Below the pieces are notes generated by a model that was not told the origin of the DNA, did no database searches, and saw only the letters and a list, made by a program, of their open reading frames with translations. Of a stretch of 64,000 bases of DNA, positions 40,252 to 48,040 are shown one piece after another. The DNA lies in the NCBI GenBank assembly GCA_944800085.1, contig CALYLO010000009.1:105001-169000 (forward strand). Reading direction: 5' to 3'. The DNA is from Paenibacillus melissococcoides. GTDB lineage: Bacteria; Bacillota; Bacilli; Paenibacillales; Paenibacillaceae. The position numbers and the translations under genes are program-made. Each line of letters begins with the position of its first letter. The stretch's first letter is position 1.

Positions 40252-41166
40252 ATGATAAAAAAAGCAAGGTTAATCTATAACCCGACTTCCGGGCGGGAGG
40301 AAGGGAAGAAGCGGCTGGCGGACATTCTGCATAGGCTGGATTCCGCCGGCATCGAGGCGACGGCGCATGCGACGGAAGGCGCGGGCGATGCGACGGCCAG
40401 CGCGGCAGATGCGATCGGCCGGGGCTATGACATGATCATCGCCGCCGGCGGGGACGGCACGCTGAACGAGGTCATCAACGGGATGGCCGGCAAGCCGTCA
40501 CGGCCGCCGCTCGGCATTATTCCGCTCGGCACGACGAATGATTTCGCCCGTGCGCTGGGCATCCCCCGCCATTGGGAGGACGCCTGCTCGATTATTACCC
40601 GGCAGAAGACGCGAGTGATCGATCTGGGTCAGGCGAATGACACGTATTTCATCAATATTGCGGGCGGCGGGTCGCTGACCGAGCTGACTTATGAGGTGCC
40701 CAGCAAGCTGAAGACGATGATCGGGCAGTTGGCTTATTACATGAAGGGCCTGGAAAAGATGACGAGCCTGCGGCCGACGGAGCTGCGCGTCGAGGTGGAC
40801 GGCCACGGCGTGTTCCATGAGGAGTTCATGCTGTTCCTGATTGCGAATACGAACTCGGTCGGCGGCTTCGAGAAGCTGGCGCCGGGGGCGCGCATCGATG
40901 ACGGCCTGTTCGATGTCATCATGCTGAAGAAATGCAATCTGGCGGAGTTCATCCGCGTGGCGGGGATGGCGCTGCGGGGCGATCATATTCTCGATCCGCT
41001 CATTATCCACGTCCAGTCGAAGCGGGTGACGGTCACGTCGCCGGACACGGTGCAGCTCAATCTGGACGGCGAATACGGCGGGCTGCTGCCGGGGACGTTC
41101 CAGGTGCTTCCGTCGCATTTGCGCATATTTGCCGACGTTCCGGAAGAACTGCCTGCCCAAGGGTAA
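40252..41166 (+). CDS. dgkB: Diacylglycerol kinase (DgkB/YerQ)
   Basis: 304 residues, soluble lipid kinase of the LCB5/DagK family that phosphorylates diacylglycerol released by lipoteichoic acid synthesis, returning it to phospholipid. Motifs: ARLIYNPTSGREEGK at the start, IIAAGGDGTLNEVINGMAG (nucleotide loop), GIIPLGTTNDFARAL, and a C-terminal LNLDGEYGGLLP. In Bacillus subtilis this gene (yerQ) is followed by the RlmCD gene, the order kept here though with a 0.9-kb gap. Membrane-associated cytoplasmic protein. Confidence 0.93.
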   Translation: MIKKARLIYNPTSGREEGKKRLADILHRLDSAGIEATAHATEGAGDATASAADAIGRGYDMIIAAGGDGTLNEVINGMAGKPSRPPLGIIPLGTTNDFARALGIPRHWEDACSIITRQKTRVIDLGQANDTYFINIAGGGSLTELTYEVPSKLKTMIGQLAYYMKGLEKMTSLRPTELRVEVDGHGVFHEEFMLFLIANTNSVGGFEKLAPGARIDDGLFDVIMLKKCNLAEFIRVAGMALRGDHILDPLIIHVQSKRVTVTSPDTVQLNLDGEYGGLLPGTFQVLPSHLRIFADVPEELPAQG

Positions 41167-42090
41167 GAACGGCATCCCGCGCTTGTGTGCGCTTGCCCCA
41201 GGAGGGTGGGGGAAGCAGCCCGTGTCGCAAGCGCCGACGCGGCCCTTGCTGCGGCCATGCAGCGGTCCCGGCTGCGACGAAGGCTGTTGCGTTGCGGCCA
41301 TTGTTGCGGCCTTGGCTGGCGTTGTTAGGCTATGGCGTTGTGCTCCCGGCTGCGGCATTGTGAACTGGCTGTAGCCGATTACGTTACGGCCTCTGGCATG
41401 GGCGCGGCTGCGGCGTATGGCGTTGCGGCCGTGTTATGGCCTCGGCCGGGGCGTGCGTATGCGTTGCGGAAGCTGGAGGGCTTGGCCTGCTGCCGGTGAG
41501 GCGGGGCCAGGTCTTTTTTTGATAAGATGGACATGCTGGGAAAGGTTGCGGCGATTGATGTCTGTTGCGATACGGCGGGCTGCTGCACTTGTTTGAAGGA
41601 AAGTACTCCGGTTAATTGTGGGAATCCTGCGAATATACAGTAATTTCATGCTTTTTCACGCCTATTTTGTAGAATTGCTGCCAGGATGCAGTTTTTTGAT
41701 GGGAAAATCGAAATTGGGCCGTAATTGAGTTAGATTGATGTATATTTGCAGGATTCTTTTTTTTCAGTAGAGGGCTCGGCGGGAGAACTGTACTTTTGCA
41801 GGATTTTTGAAGCTATTCAAGGGAAATAGAAGGAAATTGGTGCATCGTATGCACGGGAGTTTCGACGGTAATTTCTGCTATGGCTCTCTAAGCAGGGTTC
41901 ACGAAATTTGGGGAAGCCGTGTCTTGGAAAGTAGCTCCAAAACATGCTGGAGCCATAGAGAAATCAGGCTAGGTCTGTGAAAGGTTCATCATTCTTAGGC
42001 AAGCTAGCAAGATCGGGCTTGGTGGAAGGCAAAACGAGAGCATCTTTTTGACATAGAGGTAGAGAAAGCGAGAGAGCGGAGGATGTTGTA
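41167..42090. other. 0.9-kb gap with low-complexity and repeat DNA
   Basis: No supported gene. 41260-41500 is GC-rich low-complexity DNA with many GTTGCGGCC/GCTGCGGC phrases. 41620-41830 carries copy C of the TGCAGGA repeat. No terminator for dgkB was found. The ribosome site of the next gene (GCGGAGGATG) is at the right end. Confidence 0.6.
41620..41830. repeat. TGCAGGAAT-rich intergenic repeat, copy C
   Basis: GGAATCCTGCGAAT near 41622, TTTGCAGGATTCTT near 41744 and TTTTGCAGGATTTTT near 41794. AT-rich and non-coding, matching copies at 3545 and 10378. Confidence 0.6.
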
Positions 42091-43653
42091 GTGACAGGAA
42101 AAAAGCTAGGCAACGGGACGGATCGCCGGAAACATCGGGGAACCGCAGCAGCGGCTAAGGCGAGACCGGTCGGGGCGCGAGCGGCGGAGGGGGCCGCGGC
42201 AAAGAAGCGCGGCCGGACGGGACAGCCATCCGCTTCGGCTCCGGTAAGCAAGAATGACGAGGTCGTGCTCGATATTATGGGGCTAACCCATGACGGCGAA
42301 GGCGTCGGCCGGGTGGACGGCTTCACGCTGTTCGTCAGCGGGGCGCTGCCGGGCGAGCAGGTTCGGGCGCTCGTGCTGAAGGTGAAGAAGCAGTACGGCT
42401 ATGCCAAAGTATTGGAGCGGCTTATCGATAGTCCGCATCGGGTGGAACTGGAGCATCCGGCGAATGCGTACGGCGGCTGCCAGCTCCAGCATCTGGAATA
42501 TGGCGAGCAGCTGCGCTGGAAGCGGCAGCATGTCGTCGATGTGCTGGAGCGGATCGGCAAGTTCCAGGTGGAGCATGGAGCCGAGACCGGAGGCGCAGAC
42601 GGGCAGCCGCCGATTAAGGTGCTGCCGGTCATCGGGATGGAGCATCCTTGGCGCTACCGCAACAAAAGTCAGATGCCTATCGGGGCCGACCCGCGGACGG
42701 GCGAGCTGATTGGCGGGTATTTCGCCAAGGCGAGCCACCGGATTATCGATACGGATGTAAGCTTGCTTCAGCATGAGCGGAATGATGAGGCCATGCGCGC
42801 CGTGAAGCGGATTGCCCGCAAGTATGGCATTGCGCCGTACAACGAAGAGGCGCATACGGGCCTCCTTCGCCATGCGATTATGCGCGTCGGCTTCCTTACG
42901 GGCGAGCAGATGATTACGCTCGTGACGAACGGAGAGAAGCTCCCGCATGAAGCGGAGCTTGTGTCCGATCTGGTTGAAGCGCTGCCGCAGTTGACGAGCA
43001 TCTGCCAGAACATCAACATGAAGCGCACAAACGTGATTGTGGGGGACAAGACTCGCGTCCTTTGGGGCTCGGAGTATATTACGGATTATATCGGGGACAT
43101 CGCGTTCAAAATATCGGCGCGTTCGTTCTACCAGGTGAATCCGGTACAAACGGAAGTGCTGTACGAGAAGGCGGTGGAGTATGCCGGCCTCAGCGGGCAA
43201 GAGACCGTCATCGACGCCTACTGCGGCATCGGGACAATCTCGCTGTTCCTGGCGCAGCGCGCGAAGCGGGTGCTTGGCGTCGAGATTGTGGAGGAAGCGA
43301 TCGCCGATGCGCGCCGCAACGCGGAGCTGAATGGGATTACGAACGCGGAATTCGCCGTCGGCGCCGCCGAAGAGGTCATCCCGCAGTGGAAGGAGCGCGG
43401 CCTGACGCCGGATGTCATCGTCGTCGATCCGCCGCGCAAAGGGTGCGACCCCGCGCTGCTGGATACGATGCTGGCGATGCGCCCTGACCGGATCGTGTAC
43501 GTCTCCTGCAATCCGTCGACGTTGGCCAGGGATTTGCGGGTGCTTGCGGATGGCGGGTATACTGTCGCCGAGGTGCAGCCGGTGGATATGTTTCCGCAGA
43601 CCGTGCACGTAGAATCGGTAGCTTTGTTAGTGAGAGATGGTACAGAGAGCTGA
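42091..43653 (+). CDS. rlmCD: 23S rRNA (uracil-C5) methyltransferase RlmCD
   Basis: 520 residues, homologue of Bacillus YefA, which methylates two uridines of 23S rRNA. A long Ala/Lys-rich N-terminal extension (1-50) precedes a TRAM domain (51-110). The methyltransferase part has the SAM motif VIDAYCGIGTISLFLA, VVDPPRKGCDPALL, and the catalytic Cys in YVSCNPSTLARDL. GTG start at 42091 with GCGGAGGATG upstream. Odd: of the four Fe-S cysteines of Escherichia coli RumA only one remains (NAYGGCQLQ); the others are Glu, Tyr and Leu. Follows dgkB as in Bacillus. Confidence 0.92.
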   Translation: MTGKKLGNGTDRRKHRGTAAAAKARPVGARAAEGAAAKKRGRTGQPSASAPVSKNDEVVLDIMGLTHDGEGVGRVDGFTLFVSGALPGEQVRALVLKVKKQYGYAKVLERLIDSPHRVELEHPANAYGGCQLQHLEYGEQLRWKRQHVVDVLERIGKFQVEHGAETGGADGQPPIKVLPVIGMEHPWRYRNKSQMPIGADPRTGELIGGYFAKASHRIIDTDVSLLQHERNDEAMRAVKRIARKYGIAPYNEEAHTGLLRHAIMRVGFLTGEQMITLVTNGEKLPHEAELVSDLVEALPQLTSICQNINMKRTNVIVGDKTRVLWGSEYITDYIGDIAFKISARSFYQVNPVQTEVLYEKAVEYAGLSGQETVIDAYCGIGTISLFLAQRAKRVLGVEIVEEAIADARRNAELNGITNAEFAVGAAEEVIPQWKERGLTPDVIVVDPPRKGCDPALLDTMLAMRPDRIVYVSCNPSTLARDLRVLADGGYTVAEVQPVDMFPQTVHVESVALLVRDGTES

Positions 43654-43770
43654 AAATGCAGTAGTGGAGCGGGTTGGAGAGTAGTACAGATGGGACGAAA
43701 TTGCGAAACAGAAGCTTTGAAATAGTAGAGTTGACTGATTGTTGACGAAAATAATAGATTAATAGAAGAT

Positions 43771-43796
43771 GCCTAATTCCTGAATTGGGCGTTTTT
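43771..43796 (+). terminator. Terminator of rlmCD
   Basis: Stem GCCTAATT / AATTGGGC (one G-U pair) with a four-base loop followed by GTTTTTC, about 120 bp after the stop. Confidence 0.7.
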
Positions 43797-43833
43797 CAAT
43801 TATTGCGACTGGGGCCGACTCCTTTCGGAAGAA

Positions 43834-43885
43834 TTGAACCCATGTCCATACAATACCACGATAAAGGTGTTGGACAGGGGTTCAA
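43834..43885. repeat. Palindromic repeat left of HEPN gene
   Basis: Arms TTGAACCCATGTCC (43834-43847) and GGACAGGGGTTCAA (43872-43885), 13 of 14 paired. The GAACCCCTGTCC core recurs in a second hairpin at 44850-44881, so the two bracket the gene at 43957. Confidence 0.7.
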
Positions 43886-43956
43886 TACATTTTTCATCAT
43901 TATTATGTCAGCAAGTTATTTTTGCTGAATGAATAAGTCATACATAAGGAGGAGCC

Positions 43957-44721
43957 ATGAATAAAAACTATCTTGAATATTCCTTAACCCCGACTAACCT
44001 TCTTATGGTTTCAAGTATTGAGTTTGACCCTAATGATGAATGGATTGAAAAGATAAATATAAGTAGTATGAGGGGACATTTTCACCTTAACCTCAAATTT
44101 GAATTGAGGGATAATGCTACTATACATAGTCAGGCCCAACTTAAACAAAAATGCAATATGTTACTTGCTATTATTGAAGACGAGCTATCATTTTCGTACG
44201 GAATAAAACTACATCACCCGCATTTTTTGGGATTATATTTAAATGGAAATAGACAACCTGCTACACATCAGGGAATAATAATTGAACCAGTAACGTTAAC
44301 AAAGCCCGACGAAGAATTATTACTCAACCAAATATGCGTAGCTGTTCAAAATCGAAATAGTAATGTATATAAGCGCTTATACCGAAATGTTCTTCAAATA
44401 GCTGATCCAATAGCCCGGTTTATGCTTCTATACAGTTTAATGCAACTTGCTTTAGAAGCTGATAATCAAAAACAAGTGGATGATTTTATTAGAATAACAT
44501 CTTGGTATAATTCCACCTTAGACCGTATTACTACCAGAAAAGGAGCTAACTTCAAGGAAACTATTTATTCTTGGCTTAGAAATGCAGTTGGGCATACACA
44601 GGAGTCTTATATGATTGGAGGAAGGAGCTACAGTTTTGAAGAAATTCTTGAAGAGATTGATAGATTTGTTGATACACTCTCCTTGATTACCAGACAAGCA
44701 ATTGAAACCAACAAAATTTAG
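43957..44721 (+). CDS. Hypothetical protein with HEPN-type RxxxxH motif
   Basis: 254 residues, low GC, with AAGGAGGAG right before the start. The N-terminal half (1-110) is beta-rich; the C-terminal half (115-254) is all-helical. It contains IYSWLRNAVGHTQES, whose R-N-A-V-G-H fits the catalytic R-x4-H signature of HEPN ribonucleases. The layout resembles defence-island proteins of the MauJ/ApeA kind, but homology is not proven by reading alone. It stands alone, flanked by palindromes, at the left border of the accessory island. A candidate abortive-infection RNase or RNA-binding protein. Confidence 0.6.
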   Translation: MNKNYLEYSLTPTNLLMVSSIEFDPNDEWIEKINISSMRGHFHLNLKFELRDNATIHSQAQLKQKCNMLLAIIEDELSFSYGIKLHHPHFLGLYLNGNRQPATHQGIIIEPVTLTKPDEELLLNQICVAVQNRNSNVYKRLYRNVLQIADPIARFMLLYSLMQLALEADNQKQVDDFIRITSWYNSTLDRITTRKGANFKETIYSWLRNAVGHTQESYMIGGRSYSFEEILEEIDRFVDTLSLITRQAIETNKI

Positions 44722-44849
44722 CCAATCAGGTCTGTAATACGTATTCATAATTAGACGGATTCTCTTATGGCACCTCCACTATACACACAAACATCCTCTG
44801 CATAATCGGTGGCGAATTGTCGATTTGCCGAACCACGGTCCGCTTTTTT

Positions 44850-44881
44850 GAACCCCTGCCCAAACAAAACCGCAGGGGTTC
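44850..44881. repeat. Palindromic repeat right of HEPN gene
   Basis: Perfect 10-bp stem GAACCCCTGC / GCAGGGGTTC with a 12-base loop. It shares the GAACCCCTGYCC core with the palindrome at 43834-43885. Confidence 0.7.
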
Positions 44882-44966
44882 GTCAGAGTGTTATCAGGAA
44901 TGATAACAAATCTCTTGGTGGTATGATGGTTAAGTGTTACTTCTAACGGAATGATGGTTAGTGAAA

Positions 44967-44995
44967 GGTCCGATACGATTTTTATCGGACCTTCT
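44967..44995 (+). terminator. Hairpin upstream of NUDIX gene
   Basis: Perfect 8-bp stem GGTCCGAT / ATCGGACC with a nine-base loop followed by TTCTG. It may be a leader hairpin of the interrupted operon rather than a terminator. Confidence 0.5.
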
Positions 44996-45065
44996 GTATC
45001 GCCGGGGATACAACTTGGAATTATTCTTACGTCTACAACTTTCTCCTACCCCACGAGAGTCATCA

Positions 45066-45100
45066 ATGGAGGTTTGTGTTTTTAATATAAAAAATTACAT
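45066..45100 (+). pseudogene. 5' fragment of NUDIX gene cut off by IS
   Basis: The ATG at 45066 opens MEVCVFNIKNY and runs straight into the IS left end. Removing the IS and one copy of its 4-bp duplication joins codon ATA across the break and continues in frame as DVDVGEQEQFKIIL in the gene at 46711. The original NUDIX protein therefore started here. Confidence 0.75.
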
Positions 45101-46726
45101 AGGGCTTGCTGAACAATCATTTTTCAAAGGTTTTACAAGGATTTCTGGACTCTAACTCGAAATAAAATGCAAGGAGAATGCGAATTTCTTGCAAAAAATC
45201 GTGCACGTGGAGTGAGCCGACATGTATCGTAGAACCGAAAGCCAGCTTCAGTTGTTCGAAGATTTCTACTTGCCGTTTGGCGGTAAATTAAATAAGGAGA
45301 ACCGTTGGGTGCAACTGGCCGCTATCATCCCGTGGTGGCGGGCAGAAGAACTCTACGCGAAGTCGTTCAAGAAATCAATGCGCGGTCAGATCCCTTTGTC
45401 TGTTCGTATGGCTTTGGGAGCGCTGTACATTCAGGAACGTATGCAGCTCGATGATCGAGAGACGGTCCAGCAGATCGCCGAAAATCCGTACTACCAGTAC
45501 TTCCTTGGGCTGCCGGCGTTCCAAGATAAGCCTCCGTTCCATCACTCGCTGTTGACCCATTTCCGCAAGCGATTGGGTGCGGATGTCATTGAACGAATCA
45601 ACGATTGGATTTTGGAAGAGGACGCAGAGCGAAAGAAGCAGGAACAAAACAAGAGCGATCCTCAAGATCCTCCAGGCAGCGGCCATGGCTCTGATGGAAC
45701 ATCCGTTAATGAAGACGGCAAAAGCAAAGAGAAACCATGCAACAAAGGCACCTTGATGCTCGACGCGACCTGCGCACCGGCCGACATCTCGTATCCGACC
45801 GATTTGAAATTATTGAACGAGGCGCGGGAAAAACTCGAAGCGATCATCGATGTTCTGCACGAGCCTTTCGTCAGGAAGGCCAAGAAACCGAGAACGTATC
45901 GTCAAACCGCCCGCAAACGCTACCTCGAGATCGCCAAGAAACGGCGAACGGGTGCCAAAGCCATCCGGAAAGCGGTTGGCAAACAGCTTCGTTATGTTTC
46001 GCGTAATCTTGGCATCATCGAAATGCTGGCAGCGAAAAGCAGCTTGAATCAACTGGGTTCGCAGCAGTATCGGCAATTGCTCGTCATTTCCGAGCTGTAT
46101 CGTCAACAGCAAGAGATGTACGACAAACGGACACACTCGGTGGAAGATCGAATCGTCAGTCTTTCCCAACCGCATGTACGGCCGATTGTCCGCGGGAAAG
46201 TGAATGCTCCCGTCGAGTTTGGAGCAAAGCTGGCGATCAGTCTGGTGGATGGTTACGCTCGGATGGAGAAGCTGTCCTGGGATAACTTCAACGAAAGCAT
46301 GACACTGAAAGCTTCCGTGGAGTCGTTCGTCCAGCGATATGGGTGTTATCCGGAAGCCATTCTAGCCGACCAAATCTACCGAAACCGGGAGAACCTTCGC
46401 TATTGTAAGGAGCACGGCATTCGTCTGAGTGGTCCAAACTTAGGACGTCCGAAGAAAGAAGCGGAACCCGATCGGAACCAGGCCAGACAGGATGCTTCAA
46501 CGCGTAACGCGATCGAAGGAAAATTCGGAGAAGGCAAACGCTCCTACGGACTGGGGCGTATTCGAGCACGCCTTCGAGAGACAAGCGAAACGGTCATTGC
46601 TCTGCAACTGCTTGTTATGAATCTCGAACGCAAGCTGCGCGTTCTCTTTTTGCCGATTTTCAGACTGCTGCTGAATCTGTGCCGTCAGCCTCTGTGGCCT
46701 AAAAGGCAATATGTTCAGCAAGCCCT
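45101..46726 (+). mobile_element. IS1182/IS5-like insertion sequence, complete
   Basis: 1626 bp bounded by perfect 15-bp inverted repeats: AGGGCTTGCTGAACA at the left (45101-45115) and its complement TGTTCAGCAAGCCCT at the right (46712-46726). Direct ACAT duplications flank it (45097-45100 and 46727-46730). One transposase gene inside. It has inserted into the 12th codon of a NUDIX gene. Confidence 0.88.
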
Positions 46727-46739
46727 ACATAGACGTTGA
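45222..46739 (+). CDS. IS1182/IS5-type DDE transposase
   Basis: 505 residues. N-terminal DUF772-type DNA-binding region (SVRMALGALYIQERMQLDDR, then ENPYYQYFLGLPAF), a charged linker (135-175), and a DDE domain with Asp in TLMLDATCAPAD, Asp in ILADQIYRNRENL and Glu in AIEGKFGEGKRSYG. Length and layout match IS1182-like members. The last four codons (HRR and the TGA) lie in the target gene, because the stop codon is outside the right inverted repeat. Appears intact and possibly active. Confidence 0.88.
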   Translation: MYRRTESQLQLFEDFYLPFGGKLNKENRWVQLAAIIPWWRAEELYAKSFKKSMRGQIPLSVRMALGALYIQERMQLDDRETVQQIAENPYYQYFLGLPAFQDKPPFHHSLLTHFRKRLGADVIERINDWILEEDAERKKQEQNKSDPQDPPGSGHGSDGTSVNEDGKSKEKPCNKGTLMLDATCAPADISYPTDLKLLNEAREKLEAIIDVLHEPFVRKAKKPRTYRQTARKRYLEIAKKRRTGAKAIRKAVGKQLRYVSRNLGIIEMLAAKSSLNQLGSQQYRQLLVISELYRQQQEMYDKRTHSVEDRIVSLSQPHVRPIVRGKVNAPVEFGAKLAISLVDGYARMEKLSWDNFNESMTLKASVESFVQRYGCYPEAILADQIYRNRENLRYCKEHGIRLSGPNLGRPKKEAEPDRNQARQDASTRNAIEGKFGEGKRSYGLGRIRARLRETSETVIALQLLVMNLERKLRVLFLPIFRLLLNLCRQPLWPKRQYVQQALHRR

Positions 46740-47205
46740 CGTTGGGGAGCAAGAACAATTCAAGATAATTTTAGATATAGCAGATACTGCCGAAAGCATA
46801 AGAGGTGATCGCTTGAAAACCATAAAAGTCTCCGCAGGCGTTATTATCGACAAGGACAAAGTACTAATCACAAGACGTGCTTCGAAAGAGAATTTTGCCG
46901 GTGGGTGGGAGTTCCCGGGTGGGAAACTAGAGTCTTGTGAAACGCCGCAAGAATGTGTTGCAAGGGAGTTGAAAGAAGAACTAAATATTGATGTAGCTGT
47001 CGGGGATTTTTGTACCGAAGTAACCCATAATTATGAGGCCTTTAGTGTTAACTTGATAGCATATTATTGCACAATGGTTAAAGGTGAAATCTCGTTGTCT
47101 GTGCTTGATGGATATAAATGGATTAAGATCAAAGATTTACTAGAATACGACCTATTACCAGCAGATGTCCCGATAGCTGAGAAGGTAGTGGAGGATTATA
47201 AATGA
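46711..47205 (+). CDS. NUDIX hydrolase, N-terminus replaced by IS end
   Basis: 164 residues. NUDIX box GGKLESCETPQECVARELKE followed by ELNI (G-x5-E-x7-REUXEEXGU form) near residue 70-90; MutT-like hydrolase of modified or canonical nucleotides. The first six residues (MFSKPY) are encoded by the right end of the IS; an AAAAGG lies 4 bp upstream inside the IS, so translation may have been rescued. The native start is at 45066. The stop overlaps the following HNH gene by four bases (ATGA), so the two were one coupled unit. Confidence 0.82.
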   Translation: MFSKPYIDVDVGEQEQFKIILDIADTAESIRGDRLKTIKVSAGVIIDKDKVLITRRASKENFAGGWEFPGGKLESCETPQECVARELKEELNIDVAVGDFCTEVTHNYEAFSVNLIAYYCTMVKGEISLSVLDGYKWIKIKDLLEYDLLPADVPIAEKVVEDYK

Positions 47206-48020
47206 GTTATACTTGCAAGTTTGAAGTTGAACAAACGGTTACCCACGCGGATATTATCGCTGAATTTCAATGTGGAAATATGGGGGGAATGCGCCGTTCC
47301 AAGGCCACGAATTCTTTGATTATCATTTCGGACCATACCAAGGGTCTATACGACGATAAGTGGTATGGGGACATTCTCCATTATACTGGCATGGGGAAGA
47401 ACGGGGACCAGGATCTATTTTTCATGCAGAACAAGACTCTATCTGAGTCTGATCGGAACGGGGTAACCGTCCATTTGTTCGAAGTATTGGTGCCTACGGA
47501 ATACATCTATCGTGGTCTCGCGGACAAGCCTTATCAGGAAATTCAGAAAGGCGATGATGGGGTTCCTCGGAAGGTCTGGATGTTCCCTCTTCAATTACGT
47601 GTTAGGTCGCAGGCGATTCCTGAAGCGTCACTCATGAAATACATGAGGGATAAGGAGAAGGCAGCTGAAAGACTATCATTACTAGAACTGAAAAAACGGG
47701 CTGAGCAAAATGAAAGTGACAAAGTGAGCAGTCGAAAAACCACGACTAACGTGTTCATACAAGATGCCTTTGTAGCGGAATATGCTAAGCGAAGGGCGAA
47801 TGGGATCTGTCAGTTATCCGAGCAGAAGGCTCCTTTTGTGAACAAAGAAGGTGTGCCGTATTTAGAATGTCATCATATTGATTGGATATCCAATGGTGGC
47901 AGCGATACGATCGAAAATACCGTGGCCCTGTGCCCTAACTGTCATAGGAGAATGCATATATTGAATCTACCGTCTGACATAGAGAAGTTACGTATCCAAG
48001 CAAAGAAGCAGGTGGAGTGA
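47202..48020 (+). CDS. Modification-dependent HNH endonuclease (SRA/DUF3427-like plus HNH)
   Basis: 272 residues. The N-terminal part (1-150) reads like an SRA/DUF3427-type base-flipping domain (DILHYTGMGKNGDQDLFFMQ, then NGVTVHLFEVL). The C-terminal part is a ScoMcrA-like HNH nuclease: GICQL (first zinc Cys), LECHHIDWISNGGSDTIENT (catalytic His) and ALCPNCHRRMH (second zinc pair). This is the make-up of type IV enzymes that cut DNA with modified bases. Translationally coupled to the NUDIX gene upstream; an IS4 element lies 20 bp downstream. Intact. The modification recognised is unknown. Confidence 0.78.
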   Translation: MSYTCKFEVEQTVTHADIIAEFQCGNMGGMRRSKATNSLIIISDHTKGLYDDKWYGDILHYTGMGKNGDQDLFFMQNKTLSESDRNGVTVHLFEVLVPTEYIYRGLADKPYQEIQKGDDGVPRKVWMFPLQLRVRSQAIPEASLMKYMRDKEKAAERLSLLELKKRAEQNESDKVSSRKTTTNVFIQDAFVAEYAKRRANGICQLSEQKAPFVNKEGVPYLECHHIDWISNGGSDTIENTVALCPNCHRRMHILNLPSDIEKLRIQAKKQVE

Positions 48021-48040
48021 TTGAATTGCGGCTATGCTGG

